Source: an uncultured Clostridium sp. (GTDB taxonomy: Bacteria > Bacillota > Clostridia > TANB77 > CAG-508). Taken from it: DNA of 45,430 nucleotides. The DNA lies in contig CAJMJN010000009.1 in NCBI GenBank assembly GCA_905213875.1, positions 1-45,430 of the forward strand. Direction: 5' to 3'. The notes beneath the pieces were generated by a model. That model saw nothing but the letters and a program-made list of their open reading frames with translations, had not been told where the DNA came from and did no database searches. Positions 33,131-42,294 of this stretch are shown piece by piece. Both the position numbers and the translations under genes were made by a program. The first letter of the stretch is position 1. Each line of letters starts with the position of its first letter.

Positions 33131-33244
33131 TTTTAATCAATTTTATAAAAATAACTTTTATAAATTAATTAATCCTTTCTTTTTATATTTTAACTTTTTA
33201 GTTATATATCAATTTTATTATAACATTTTTTTATTTTTAAAACT

Positions 33245-33275
33245 AGTATATTTTTTACAATTTTTTGCAATACTA
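33245..33275 (+). promoter_or_regulatory. Possible forespore (sigma-G-like) promoter of the germination operon
   Basis: AGTATA at 33245-33250 and CAATACTA at 33268-33275 with 17 bases between, about 25 bases before the gerA start. CATACTA-like -10 elements are used by sigma-F/G. The match is weak. Confidence 0.35.
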
Positions 33276-33299
33276 AAAAAAATATATATTGGAGTAATT

Positions 33300-35019
33300 A
33301 TGAATTTTAAAAATATTTGGAATGATTTTTTTGCATATAAACCTTATGACAATTATGAATTTAATTTGCCTGAAAAAGAAGCATTAGAAGCCCACTTCAC
33401 TATTGACAATACAGATCAACTTAATACTACAAAGCAAAATATTTTTTCTAGCTTAAATGTTAACAAGGAATTTTTACAAACTAAATACAGTACTTTAATA
33501 AATAGTGATATCATTTTAAGAGAATTTACTTTAAATGCTAGAGGTAAACAATATAATGCTTTTTTAATATATATAGATGGAATGGTTGATTCTAAAATTA
33601 TGGATGACTTTATTTTAAAACCTCTTATATTAAGAAATAGAAGCAACTTATTTGACAACTCCCAAAATAGAGTTGTGTCAGAGGCAGTTACTAATAATAT
33701 TACAATAAGAAAAGTCAAAAAATTCGATTTGTCATCTTACTTAATTAGTTGTCTTTTACCTCAAAACTCAGTTCAGGAAATTACAAATTTTGATGAAGTG
33801 ACTTCAGGTGTTAATTCTCGGCAATTGTGTTCTTTTTATTGATACTTTACAATCTGCTTTTGATATTGATGTAAAAGGTTTTAAACAGCGTAATATTGAA
33901 AAACCTTCTAATGAAATGGTCATAAAAGGTCCTCATGAAGCATTTGTAGAAAATATACGTACAAATACTTCGTTGATTAGAAAGATTATTAATAATGAAA
34001 ATCTTATAATAGAAAATATTTCAATTGGAAAAATAACAAAAACAAAATGTGCTGTATGTTATATGCAAAATATTGCAAATCCTGATTTAATAAATGAAGT
34101 AAAATATAGGTTAAATAATCTTGAAGTAGATTCTCTACTTTCTGCTGGTGAATTAGAACAATTAATTGTTGATTCAAATGATTTAGGTATTCCACAAGTC
34201 TTATCAACAGAAAGGCCTGATAAAGTTTCTAAATTTCTATTAGGTGGCAGAGTAGCAATTATTGTAAATGGCACTCCTTATGGACTTATTGTCCCTGCTG
34301 TTTTAATCGATTTTTTAAGTTCTTCTGAAGATAGTAATTTAAAAGTTGATTTTGGTAATTTTTTGCGTGTTCTTAGAATTATTGCTGCTTTTTTAACTTT
34401 ACTACTTCCGGGACTTTATATTGCTATAACAAGCTTTCATCAAGAAATTTTACCAACAAGCCTTTTATTTTCTATATTGGCTTCTCGTGCAAATGTTCCT
34501 TTTCCTATTATTGCAGAAGTTTTACTTATGGAAATATCTTTTGAATTAATAAGAGAGGCTGGACTTAGGGTTCCTTCTGCTATTGGGTCAACAATTGGAA
34601 TCGTTGGAGCACTTGTACTAGGGCAAGCTGCTGTTAGTGCTGGTATTGTTAGTCCCATATTAATTATAATTGTTGCAATTACTGGTATAGCATCTTTTTC
34701 CATCCCTGATTTTTCTTTTGGATTTCATTTGCGATATTTTAGATTCTTTTTTATATTAATGGGATATATGGCTGGTTTTTTAGGAATTGCAGTAGGCTTA
34801 TTTGTATATATTTCTTTATTATGCAATCAAAAATCTTTTGGTGTTTCATATACCGCCCCATTTGCTCCATCTACAAAGAAAAATGGAAATGGGTATATGT
34901 TACCACCTATATGGAAAAGAGAATATAGAGCTCCTTATACGGCTCCTATAAAAGAGAAAAGTCAAGAAAAAATATCTATGAAATGGAAATTCAATTCGGA
35001 AAAGGGTGATAATAGATGA
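33300..35019 (+). CDS. GerA-family spore germination receptor subunit A, +1 shift at CGG
   Basis: Inner-membrane subunit of a nutrient germination receptor. The N-terminal domain (1-173) ends at TCT-CGG-C (33819-33821). Skipping the C joins 'SGVNS' to 'GNCVLFIDTLQSAFDIDVKG', the start of the conserved core with 'RNIEKPSNEMVIKGPHEAF'. The zero frame stops seven codons after the CGG. The core is followed by several membrane segments ('IIAAFLTLLLPGLYIAITSF', 'LVLGQAAVSAGIVSPILIII') and a proline/lysine-rich tail. The joined length is about 572 residues. GerA subunits are encoded as one protein, and there is no start signal for the second part. This gene is chromosomal, so the CGG effect is not limited to the mobile element. 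Confidence 0.9.
33819..33821 (+). other. CGG recoding site 8 (GerA-type protein, chromosomal)
   Basis: TCT-CGG-C. Skipping C gives TCT-GGC-AAT (S-G-N) in the family's VNSGxCVLF stretch. The zero frame ends QLCSFY and stop. Confidence 0.87.
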
Positions 35020-36110
35020 CAAAAACAAAAATAGGCTCATTAGAAGCAATAATGCTAGTATTAACTATTGTAATATCACATAGCTCTTTGGCTCTACCTA
35101 ATGATGTTTTAACTAATTATCATTCTGCTAGTATTATCAATATAATTTATGTAAGTATTTTTGCTTTATTATTAGTATTACTAATAGTTCGTCTTTTTAA
35201 AAAATTTCCTGGTATGGACATAATTGATATATCTGAATATGCAGGAGGCAAAATATTAAAAAATCTTATTGGTGTAGTTTTTATTACTTATTTTATTGTA
35301 AGTTCTGGATTTATTTTAAGAATTTTTTGCGAAAGTATAAAAATAATATATTATCCAATGACTAATATAACCTTCTTAATTGCTCTTTTTGTTATTGCTG
35401 TATGTATTGCAAATAGTTTGAATTTTAATGCTACAATAAAAGCTAATAAAATAATATTACCTTTTGCTTTAATTAGCATTATATTTATATTTATAACAAA
35501 TATGAGTAATTTTGTACCACAAAGAATCTTTCCTATATTAGGTAATGGCTTTTTTAAAACGTTTTTATTAGGTCTTTCTAATATTGCATCATTTGATGGA
35601 ATCGTATTTTTATACTTTCTTCCTCCCCTTTTAAAGAATCCTGCTGATTTTAAAAAGATTTCTATAATTTCTACTATAATAACATCAATCTACCTAATAT
35701 TTACAATTGCTACATTACTTTTAGTGTTTTCGCTTTTTACTAAAATACATCAAATTTCTCCCTTATATAATGCTTCTAGATATATAGAATTCGGTACATT
35801 TTTCCAAAGGCTTGAATCAATATTTCTATTAATTTGGATCATGGTTTTTGCATCTTATCTTAGTATTACATTAAAATTTTCAACCTATATTTTTCAAAAA
35901 ATAACTTTATTAACTGATACAAAAATCCTTATTCCAGTACTTGGCTTATTACTTTTTGGAATTGCTTTATTACCTAATAATTTGGCTATTTCACAATATT
36001 ATGAATCACATATTTATCCTATATTAATGCTTGGAATATCTATTTTCTTAAGTTTAAGTATTTTAATTTTTGCAAATATTTTTAAAAAAGGAGTGAATTT
36101 TAAAAAATGA
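35016..36110 (+). CDS. GerB-family spore germination receptor subunit (amino-acid transporter-like)
   Basis: A 364-residue polytopic protein with about ten membrane segments, of the GerAB/APC-transporter family that binds the germinant in the receptor complex ('IGSLEAIMLVLTIVISHSSL' start; 'GVVFITYFIVSSGFILRIF'). Its ATG overlaps the gerA stop (ATGA), and its stop overlaps the gerC start, a standard A-B-C operon. No frame problems. Confidence 0.92.
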   Translation: MTKTKIGSLEAIMLVLTIVISHSSLALPNDVLTNYHSASIINIIYVSIFALLLVLLIVRLFKKFPGMDIIDISEYAGGKILKNLIGVVFITYFIVSSGFILRIFCESIKIIYYPMTNITFLIALFVIAVCIANSLNFNATIKANKIILPFALISIIFIFITNMSNFVPQRIFPILGNGFFKTFLLGLSNIASFDGIVFLYFLPPLLKNPADFKKISIISTIITSIYLIFTIATLLLVFSLFTKIHQISPLYNASRYIEFGTFFQRLESIFLLIWIMVFASYLSITLKFSTYIFQKITLLTDTKILIPVLGLLLFGIALLPNNLAISQYYESHIYPILMLGISIFLSLSILIFANIFKKGVNFKK

Positions 36111-37267
36111 ATTTAGCAAAAAAGATTATTATTGCTTTAATTATATTAATTTTTATTGGTGCCTTCTCTACTTCTTATTCTTCTCTTAACTTAGATAAAT
36201 TAATATATGTTTTAGCAATTGGAATAGATTCTGCTCCAAATAATCAATTAGAAGTTACTTTTCAATTTTCAAAACCCCTTTCTCCTGAATCTGGAAGTAC
36301 TGAAACTGCAAAAACAACAACTAATACTGTTGTTGCATCATCATTAAGTAATGCTATAAATTTAGTTAATAGTTATCAAGAAAGGCAATTAAATTTATCT
36401 CATTGTAAAATTATTATTTTTTCAGAAAAATTAGCAAGTATTGGTATTGAAAACGAAATTTTTACATTAATAAATGATACTCAAATACGCCCTTCTTCAA
36501 ATATCGTTATTAGCAAATGTACTGCAAAAGACTATATAAATAATACTCAACCTGAAGTTGAAAACCTTATTTCAAAATATTATGAAATGTTTACAGATTC
36601 TAGTAAATACACTGGGCATTTACCTGACGCCACTATTGGTAACTTTTTTAATGCTCTTTGTTGCCAATCTTGTGATGCTTATGCTATTCTTGGAAATATG
36701 AGTACAGATGATTCTTTTGTTACAGGTACAAATAACACTAGAAATGTTGGTGTTGCTGTCTTTAGAAATGATAAGTTAGTAGGTGAATTAAATATACCAG
36801 AAACTATTTCCTTTTTAGCTATAAAAAACAAGGTGGAAAGATTTTTAATTTCGGTTCCTGATCCTTTAAATAATGACGAGTTTATAGACTTATATGTTAC
36901 ACCATATAAATCTCCAAAAATATCAGTAGATACTTCTACATCATCACCATATATATCTGTAAAGTGTTACTTTTCAGCACGTATATATTCAATGACTTCT
37001 AATTCACAATATTTATCTGCTGATGTTCTAAATAGCGTATCTAATTATTGTAATAGCTATTTAGAAGCTATGTTTTTAGATTATTTATATGCTACTTCTA
37101 AAGAATATTCAGCAGATATTACTGGCCTTGGGAATTATGCTACTAAAAATTTTTTAACTTTTCCAGATTATAATGATTATAACTGGTTAGAAAATTATAA
37201 AAATTCTTTTTTTAAAGTTGATGTTAATACATCTGTAAAATCTGGTATGCTTATAACTTCAACTTAA
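36107..37267 (+). CDS. Ger(x)C-family germination protein, lipobox Cys not seen
   Basis: A 386-residue Ger(x)C protein: N-terminal hydrophobic segment then 'NLDKLIYVLAIGIDSAPNNQ' and 'VASSLSNAINLVNSYQERQLN', the usual opening of the family, followed by the conserved middle and C-terminal domains. Most GerC proteins are lipoproteins with an L-x-G-C site. Here the region after the hydrophobic segment reads GAFSTSYSSL with no Cys, so it is probably held by its N-terminal helix. It is the third gene of the operon. Confidence 0.88.
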   Translation: MNLAKKIIIALIILIFIGAFSTSYSSLNLDKLIYVLAIGIDSAPNNQLEVTFQFSKPLSPESGSTETAKTTTNTVVASSLSNAINLVNSYQERQLNLSHCKIIIFSEKLASIGIENEIFTLINDTQIRPSSNIVISKCTAKDYINNTQPEVENLISKYYEMFTDSSKYTGHLPDATIGNFFNALCCQSCDAYAILGNMSTDDSFVTGTNNTRNVGVAVFRNDKLVGELNIPETISFLAIKNKVERFLISVPDPLNNDEFIDLYVTPYKSPKISVDTSTSSPYISVKCYFSARIYSMTSNSQYLSADVLNSVSNYCNSYLEAMFLDYLYATSKEYSADITGLGNYATKNFLTFPDYNDYNWLENYKNSFFKVDVNTSVKSGMLITST

Positions 37268-37336
37268 AAGGTATTATTATAAAATATTTTGAACATTTTA
37301 TATTAATATTTTTTATTTTAAAGGAGTAATTTATTT

Positions 37337-37516
37337 ATGAACAATATTATTTATCAAATTTTGTTTTTATTTATTACATTATATATTTTGCTTAGAGCTG
37401 TTGCTTATGCTATATATGAAATACAAACTTTAAAAAATAAAACAGGTGGAATTACTGTTATTGTAATTTCCACCCTTATAGTTGTTTTTGTTAATATTAT
37501 TATGTTTTTTAAATAA
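37337..37516 (+). CDS. Small two-TM protein after the germination operon (59 aa)
   Basis: ATG 37337 with AAGGAGT upstream. The product has two membrane segments (IIYQILFLFITLYILLRAVA and ITVIVISTLIVVFVNIIMFF). Small membrane proteins of this kind often accompany ger operons (GerD-like or 2-TM modulators), but I cannot name it. It ends right at the convergent rnr stop. Confidence 0.7.
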   Translation: MNNIIYQILFLFITLYILLRAVAYAIYEIQTLKNKTGGITVIVISTLIVVFVNIIMFFK

Positions 37517-39634
37517 TTACATTAATTCAAAATCAATTTCTCGTAATTGCTTGTCAGCTCTAATCACTCTAATTTGAACCTTATCCCCAATTTTATATGT
37601 TTTATTAGTTCTTTCTCCTATCAAGATTTTTCTTTCTTCATCATAAATAAAATATTCATCACCCATATTGTCAAATCTTATTAATCCTTCTACTGTGTTC
37701 TCAAGTTCTACAAACATACCAAATTGAGTAATTGAAGATACAATTCCTTCATATTCTTCTCCAATTTTACTTTCCATATATTCAGCTTTTTTCATTTTTT
37801 CTGCATCACGTTCTACTTCTGTTGCTAATTTTTCTCTTTCAGATGATTGTTTACTTCTATCTTCTGCTTCTTTATTTAGTCTTTCTATTTCTTCATCATC
37901 TAAAATATAATTATTTTTCAAGTATTCAGAAATTACTCTGTGAATAAATAAATCTGGATATCTTCTAATTGGTGATGTAAAATGGCAATAATATTTACTT
38001 GCAATTCCAAAATGTCCTTTGTTTTCCGCTTCATATCTTGCTAATTTTAATGTTCTTAATACTAGAGTTGATACAACTTTTTCTTCGTCTTTTCCTTTTA
38101 TCTCTTCCAAAATTTTAGCAAATTCTTTAGGATAAATATGGTCTTTATTAGCTTTTATTTTTAATCCATAATTATATAAAAATTTGTTTAGTTCATTTAC
38201 TTTGTCAATATCAGGTTCTTCATGTACACGATAAATAAATGGTGCATTTAACCAATAAAATTTTTCTGCAACAGTTTCATTTGCTGTTAGCATAAATTGT
38301 TCTATTATTTCATTGGCAAAAGTTGTTTCATATTTTCCAACTCCAACTGCTTTTCCATCTATATCTAATTCTATTTTACTTTCTGGTATGTCTAAACTTA
38401 AATATCCATTTTCTATTCTTCTGTTTTTAAGAATTCTAGCTAGTTCTGCCATATTCTCAAAATCTTGTATATATTTTTCATATCTTTCTAAAACATTTTT
38501 ATCAGATTTATCTAATATTTTTTGCACATCTGTATAACTCATTCTTTCTGTTACACAAATAACACCTTTGTATATTTCAGAAGATACAACATTTCCTTTT
38601 GGATTTATTTCCATTGAACAAGAAAGTGTAAATCTGTCTTCACCCGCATTTAAACTACAAATTCCATTTGATAATTCTTTAGGAAGCATTGGTATTACGT
38701 TTCCTAACATATATATACTTGTTCCTCTTATTAATGCTTCTCTATCTAACAAACTATCTTCTCTTACATAGTGGCTAACATCAGCAATATGAACATCTAA
38801 TTTATAATTTCCATTTTCTAATTTTTGTACTCTAACAGCATCATCAAGGTCTTTTGCATCTTCACCATCTATTGTAAATATAATGTCTTCCCTTAAATCC
38901 ACTCTATTTTTTATATCATTATAATCTATGGTATTTCCACATTTTATTGCTTCTTGTTTTACCTCTTCTGGAAACTTAGATGGTAATTGATATTCCTTAA
39001 TTATAGAAAGCATATCAACACCTGCTTCGTTCATATTTCCTAATACTTCTATAATCTTTCCTTCTGCTTTTTTGCCATCTTTAGGATATTTTGTAATTTG
39101 AACTAGTACTTTACTATTATTTTTGGCTTTTCCAAAATTCTTTTTCGAAATATATATATCTGTTCCAAAATTTTTGTCGTCTGGAACTACAAAGCCAAAG
39201 TTCTTGCTATTTTGAAATAGCCCTACTAATGTATCTTTTTCATGTTTTAATATTCTTACAATTTTTCCCTCTGCATTTTTTATTTTATTTTTTTCTTCTG
39301 TTATTTCAATTAAAACATGGTCTCCATTTAAAGCATTTAATGAATTTTCTTTAGATATAAATATTTCGTCTTCTTGTCCTTCAATTCTAACAAATCCATA
39401 CCCTCTAGCATTTTTTCTAAAATATCCCTCATAATATGTTTTGTCACTTAATCTATATCTATTTTTTCTGTTTTTTTGAATTTTCATTTCTAATTCTAAT
39501 TTGCCTATTATTTCTAAAAATTCGTGATATTCGTTTTTAGGTACTTTCATAAGCATTGCTATTTCTTTAGCTTTCATCGGGACATAATCTTCATCATTCA
39601 TAAAATTTAAAATTTTCTGTTCTTGTTCTTCCAT
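37517..39634 (-). CDS. rnr: Ribonuclease R
   Basis: A processive 3'-5' exoribonuclease that degrades structured RNA and, with SmpB/tmRNA, non-stop mRNAs. 705 residues in the usual order: winged-helix start (1-65), two cold-shock domains ('GYFRKNARGYGFVRIEGQED'; 'KNFGFVVPDDKNFGTDIYIS'), RNB catalytic domain with the metal-binding 'FTIDGEDAKDLDDAV' (about 250-264), 'HFTSPIRRYPDLFIHRVI', and a C-terminal S1 domain ('GEEYEGIVSSITQFGMFVEL'). It is downstream of secG, a common firmicute order; smpB is not in the window. Confidence 0.95.
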   Translation of the reverse strand: MEEQEQKILNFMNDEDYVPMKAKEIAMLMKVPKNEYHEFLEIIGKLELEMKIQKNRKNRYRLSDKTYYEGYFRKNARGYGFVRIEGQEDEIFISKENSLNALNGDHVLIEITEEKNKIKNAEGKIVRILKHEKDTLVGLFQNSKNFGFVVPDDKNFGTDIYISKKNFGKAKNNSKVLVQITKYPKDGKKAEGKIIEVLGNMNEAGVDMLSIIKEYQLPSKFPEEVKQEAIKCGNTIDYNDIKNRVDLREDIIFTIDGEDAKDLDDAVRVQKLENGNYKLDVHIADVSHYVREDSLLDREALIRGTSIYMLGNVIPMLPKELSNGICSLNAGEDRFTLSCSMEINPKGNVVSSEIYKGVICVTERMSYTDVQKILDKSDKNVLERYEKYIQDFENMAELARILKNRRIENGYLSLDIPESKIELDIDGKAVGVGKYETTFANEIIEQFMLTANETVAEKFYWLNAPFIYRVHEEPDIDKVNELNKFLYNYGLKIKANKDHIYPKEFAKILEEIKGKDEEKVVSTLVLRTLKLARYEAENKGHFGIASKYYCHFTSPIRRYPDLFIHRVISEYLKNNYILDDEEIERLNKEAEDRSKQSSEREKLATEVERDAEKMKKAEYMESKIGEEYEGIVSSITQFGMFVELENTVEGLIRFDNMGDEYFIYDEERKILIGERTNKTYKIGDKVQIRVIRADKQLREIDFELM

Positions 39635-39718
39635 TATTTGAATTTATTACCTCTTTCTTTTATTATTTTTTTCATTTTAATATTTTGTTTTTCTTTTTTT
39701 ATCAATTTCTTCTAAAAT

Positions 39719-39753
39719 AAAAGGGCTTGTTTAATAAAAAACCGCCCCCTTAA
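39719..39753 (-). terminator. Terminator after secG
   Basis: Minus strand: AAGGGGGC ... GCCCTTTTATTTT, an interrupted GC-rich stem with a T-rich end, 5 bases after the secG stop. Confidence 0.6.
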
Positions 39754-39757
39754 TAGT

Positions 39758-40006
39758 TTATATCATATATACAATTCCTAATGCAATAGTTAATACTGCA
39801 AATACAATTGATAATATAATTGTCCATCTTTTTAATTTTCCTTCTTTAGTTCTACCTTTATTTTTTTCATAGAAATTATTTGTTGATGAACCTGTTATTG
39901 TAGATGATAATCCTGCATCATCTTTTGTTTGCATTAATGTTAATATAATTAATATTATTGCTACTATAATATACACTGCTATTAATATTCCTTTTACAAT
40001 TGCCAT
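39758..40006 (-). CDS. secG: SecG preprotein translocase subunit
   Basis: 82 residues with two membrane segments and the SecG pattern: 'IVAIILIILTLMQTKDDAGL' then 'TGSSTNNFYEKNKGRTKEGK' and a C-terminal hydrophobic segment. It is an accessory subunit of the SecYEG channel. ATG 40006 has AGGAGG upstream. It lies directly before rnr, as in many Firmicutes. Confidence 0.92.
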   Translation of the reverse strand: MAIVKGILIAVYIIVAIILIILTLMQTKDDAGLSSTITGSSTNNFYEKNKGRTKEGKLKRWTIILSIVFAVLTIALGIVYMI

Positions 40007-40153
40007 CTGTTATTCCTCCTAACGGTTTTCTCTTAACTACTTGGATATTGTAACATATATTTTTATAAATTGCAATATTTGGATTTTATTATTTTTACCA
40101 TTGGCTATATATTCATTTGTTTGTCTCAAGTAGATTTCTTTCTAACATTCAAT

Positions 40154-40825
40154 TTAAAATTTATTCCATGCACCAATTTTTTCTGGATAATCTGTAAATG
40201 TCATTTCTTCTTTAGTCGTTGGATGTATTATTGTTAGTTTATATGCCCATAATGCTATTTGTTTATTTTTTCCTGTTGTTCCATATTTTTGATCTCCGTA
40301 TAAGCTGTGACCTATATTGGCTAATTGAACTCTTATTTGATGATGCCTTCCTGTATGCAAGTTTACTTCTACTAGGCTTAAGTTTTCTTGTTTGTTATAT
40401 GATAAAACTTTGTAGTCTAACTTTGCAAGTTTTGCTTCTTTATTAGATTTATTAACTATTTTACTTGTATTTGTCTTTGTATTTTTAGCCAAATAATTTT
40501 CTAAAGTTCCTTCTTCTTTTTCAAATTTTCCTTCTACTACTGCTAGATATTTTTTCTTAAATATTTTCTCTCTTACTTGATTGCTTAACCTTGATGCAGC
40601 TTTAGAAGTTTTAGCAAAAATCATAATTCCGCCAACTGGCCTATCTAGCCTATGTACTAAACCTAAATATACATTTCCTGGTTTGTTATATTTTTCTTTA
40701 ATATAACTTTTTACAAAACTTAGCATGTCTGTATCACCTGTTTTATCTGCTTGTGATGGAATATTAGGTATTTTTTCTACTACAATTATATGGTTATCTT
40801 CATATATTACTTTTAATTTTTGCAT
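40154..40825 (-). CDS. RluA-family pseudouridine synthase
   Basis: 223 residues with the catalytic Asp motif 'GLVHRLDRPVGGIMIFAKT' (RLD, about residues 58-60) and the family's 'LHTGRHHQIRVQLANIGHSL' and 'LYGDQKYG'. It lacks an S4 domain, so it is a short RluA-type enzyme acting on rRNA or tRNA uridines; the exact site is not assignable. The start is ATG 40825 with AGGAGG 8 bases upstream. Confidence 0.9.
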   Translation of the reverse strand: MQKLKVIYEDNHIIVVEKIPNIPSQADKTGDTDMLSFVKSYIKEKYNKPGNVYLGLVHRLDRPVGGIMIFAKTSKAASRLSNQVREKIFKKKYLAVVEGKFEKEEGTLENYLAKNTKTNTSKIVNKSNKEAKLAKLDYKVLSYNKQENLSLVEVNLHTGRHHQIRVQLANIGHSLYGDQKYGTTGKNKQIALWAYKLTIIHPTTKEEMTFTDYPEKIGAWNKF

Positions 40826-40873
40826 ACTAATATAATTCCTCCTAAAGTTATAACTTTATTATTGTGTTTTATT

Positions 40874-41737
40874 TTAACTTTCCCATCTACTATAAATTCC
40901 ACAAGGTAATACTAACTCTGAGTTTTCCATTGGTATTCCAATTTCGCCACATTCTAAGTTTCCTTTATATTTTTTTGCAATTGTTATATTCATAATGTTT
41001 TTTAGAACTGTACTAGAAATTCCTGTTGTATATGAGTTTATCAAGAAAAATAATGGATTATCTGATAATACTTTTGTACACAATTCTACTAAATCATAAA
41101 TATTATTTTCAAATTGCCAGACTTCCCCTTTAGCACCTCTACCATATGATGGTGGATCCATTATTATGGCATCATATTTATTTCCACGCCTAATTTCTCT
41201 ATTTACAAATTTTACAACATCATCAACAATAAATCTAACTGGTTTTTCAGCTAATCCAGATGATGTTACATTTTCTTTCGCCCATGTTGTCATTCCTTTT
41301 GAGCTATCTACATGGCATACAGACGCTCCTGCTGACAAGCATGCAACTGTTGCTCCACCTGTATATGCAAATAAATTTAATACTTTTATTGGTCTTTTAG
41401 CAGATTTTATTTTATTTATCATCCAATCCCAATTAACAGCTTGTTCTGGAAATAATCCTGTATGTTTAAATCCCATTGGTTTTATATTAAATGTTAAATT
41501 TTTATAATGTATTTGCCAACTACTAGGAATTTTTTTATTAAATTCCCAAGCTCCTCCGCCTGTTTTGCTTCTATGATATGTTGCATTTATTTGTTTCCAT
41601 TTATCTGGAAAGCTTTTGTTTTTCCAAATAATTTGTGGGTCTGGTCTTGATAAAACAACATTTCCCCATTTTTCTAATTTTTGACCATCTGCCATATCTA
41701 AAATTTTATATTCTTTCCATTCATTTGCTAGTTTCAT
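40874..41737 (-). CDS. Class I SAM-dependent rRNA methyltransferase (RlmI/RlmK-like, no PUA)
   Basis: 287 residues with the SAM-binding motif I 'VLNLFAYTGGATVACLSAGA', the acidic loop 'VCHVDSSKG' and the catalytic motif 'DAIIMDPPSYGRGAKGE'. This set is typical of the RlmI/RlmK cytosine/guanine methyltransferases. The N-terminal PUA domain of RlmI is replaced by a short region ('GNVVLSRPDPQIIWKNKSFP'). It lies just upstream of the pseudouridine synthase gene in transcription order; both are RNA-modification enzymes. Confidence 0.85.
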   Translation of the reverse strand: MKLANEWKEYKILDMADGQKLEKWGNVVLSRPDPQIIWKNKSFPDKWKQINATYHRSKTGGGAWEFNKKIPSSWQIHYKNLTFNIKPMGFKHTGLFPEQAVNWDWMINKIKSAKRPIKVLNLFAYTGGATVACLSAGASVCHVDSSKGMTTWAKENVTSSGLAEKPVRFIVDDVVKFVNREIRRGNKYDAIIMDPPSYGRGAKGEVWQFENNIYDLVELCTKVLSDNPLFFLINSYTTGISSTVLKNIMNITIAKKYKGNLECGEIGIPMENSELVLPCGIYSRWES

Positions 41738-41820
41738 TTTTTTCCTCTTTTCTTTTTCAAGGTTATTAAAAATTTATATACTATTTTTTTATTTTATAAC
41801 GAAACTATTTTACCATATTT

Positions 41821-42045
41821 TTATACATTTTGCAAAATTACAAAAAAGCTATATATCATTAGAATATTTAATGTAGCAAAAATTATAAAAGCTGTACCTA
41901 TTGTTAGTAAAAAACTATGTTTTCTTATTTTATTTATGATATATTTTAATAACATTTTATTATTAAATTTTGGCTTTTTTATTACCATCTTGTCCAATTT
42001 AGTGTCATATTTTACCTCAAACCATTTTTCTTTTGCAATTTCCAT
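41821..42045 (-). CDS. Small membrane protein (74 aa)
   Basis: ATG 42045 has AAGGGGG 7 bases upstream. The cytoplasmic basic N-terminal half ('KWFEVKYDTKLDKMVIKKPK') is followed by one long membrane segment ('FLLTIGTAFIIFATLNILMIYSFFV', quoted in part). Family not recognised. It faces a divergent promoter at 42199-42227. Confidence 0.65.
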   Translation of the reverse strand: MEIAKEKWFEVKYDTKLDKMVIKKPKFNNKMLLKYIINKIRKHSFLLTIGTAFIIFATLNILMIYSFFVILQNV

Positions 42046-42198
42046 ATTCAATCCCCCTTAGGGCAAAAAAGAATAATGCCCATATTATTAATTTATATAT
42101 GTATATTCATTAATAATTAGTTTTATTCTTTTTTTCTATATATTTAAATATGTTTTCATCGCATTTTTTTATTTCTTTTGGCATAATTTTACATAAAG

Positions 42199-42227
42199 TT
42201 GCTTTTTATATTTCATTGTGCTATAAT
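42199..42227 (+). promoter_or_regulatory. Strong promoter (TTGCTT-N17-TATAAT)
   Basis: -35 TTGCTT (42199-42204), 17-base spacer, consensus -10 TATAAT (42222-42227). It drives a short transcript ending at the terminator 42413-42447. Confidence 0.8.
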
Positions 42228-42294
42228 AACTTTATTGGAGGTTTATTCCTCTGATAGAAAACTCAAGCATACATAACTATAGGAGGAGAGTAAC

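Noticed and set aside
33416..33718. Minus-strand 100-aa ORF opposite gerA
   Set aside because: Antisense shadow within the gerA N-terminal domain; no ribosome site.
7700..35019. CGG reassigned to another amino acid
   Set aside because: A reassigned codon would not change the frame. Here sequences after CGG match their families only in the +1 frame, and two CGGs are followed directly by TAG.
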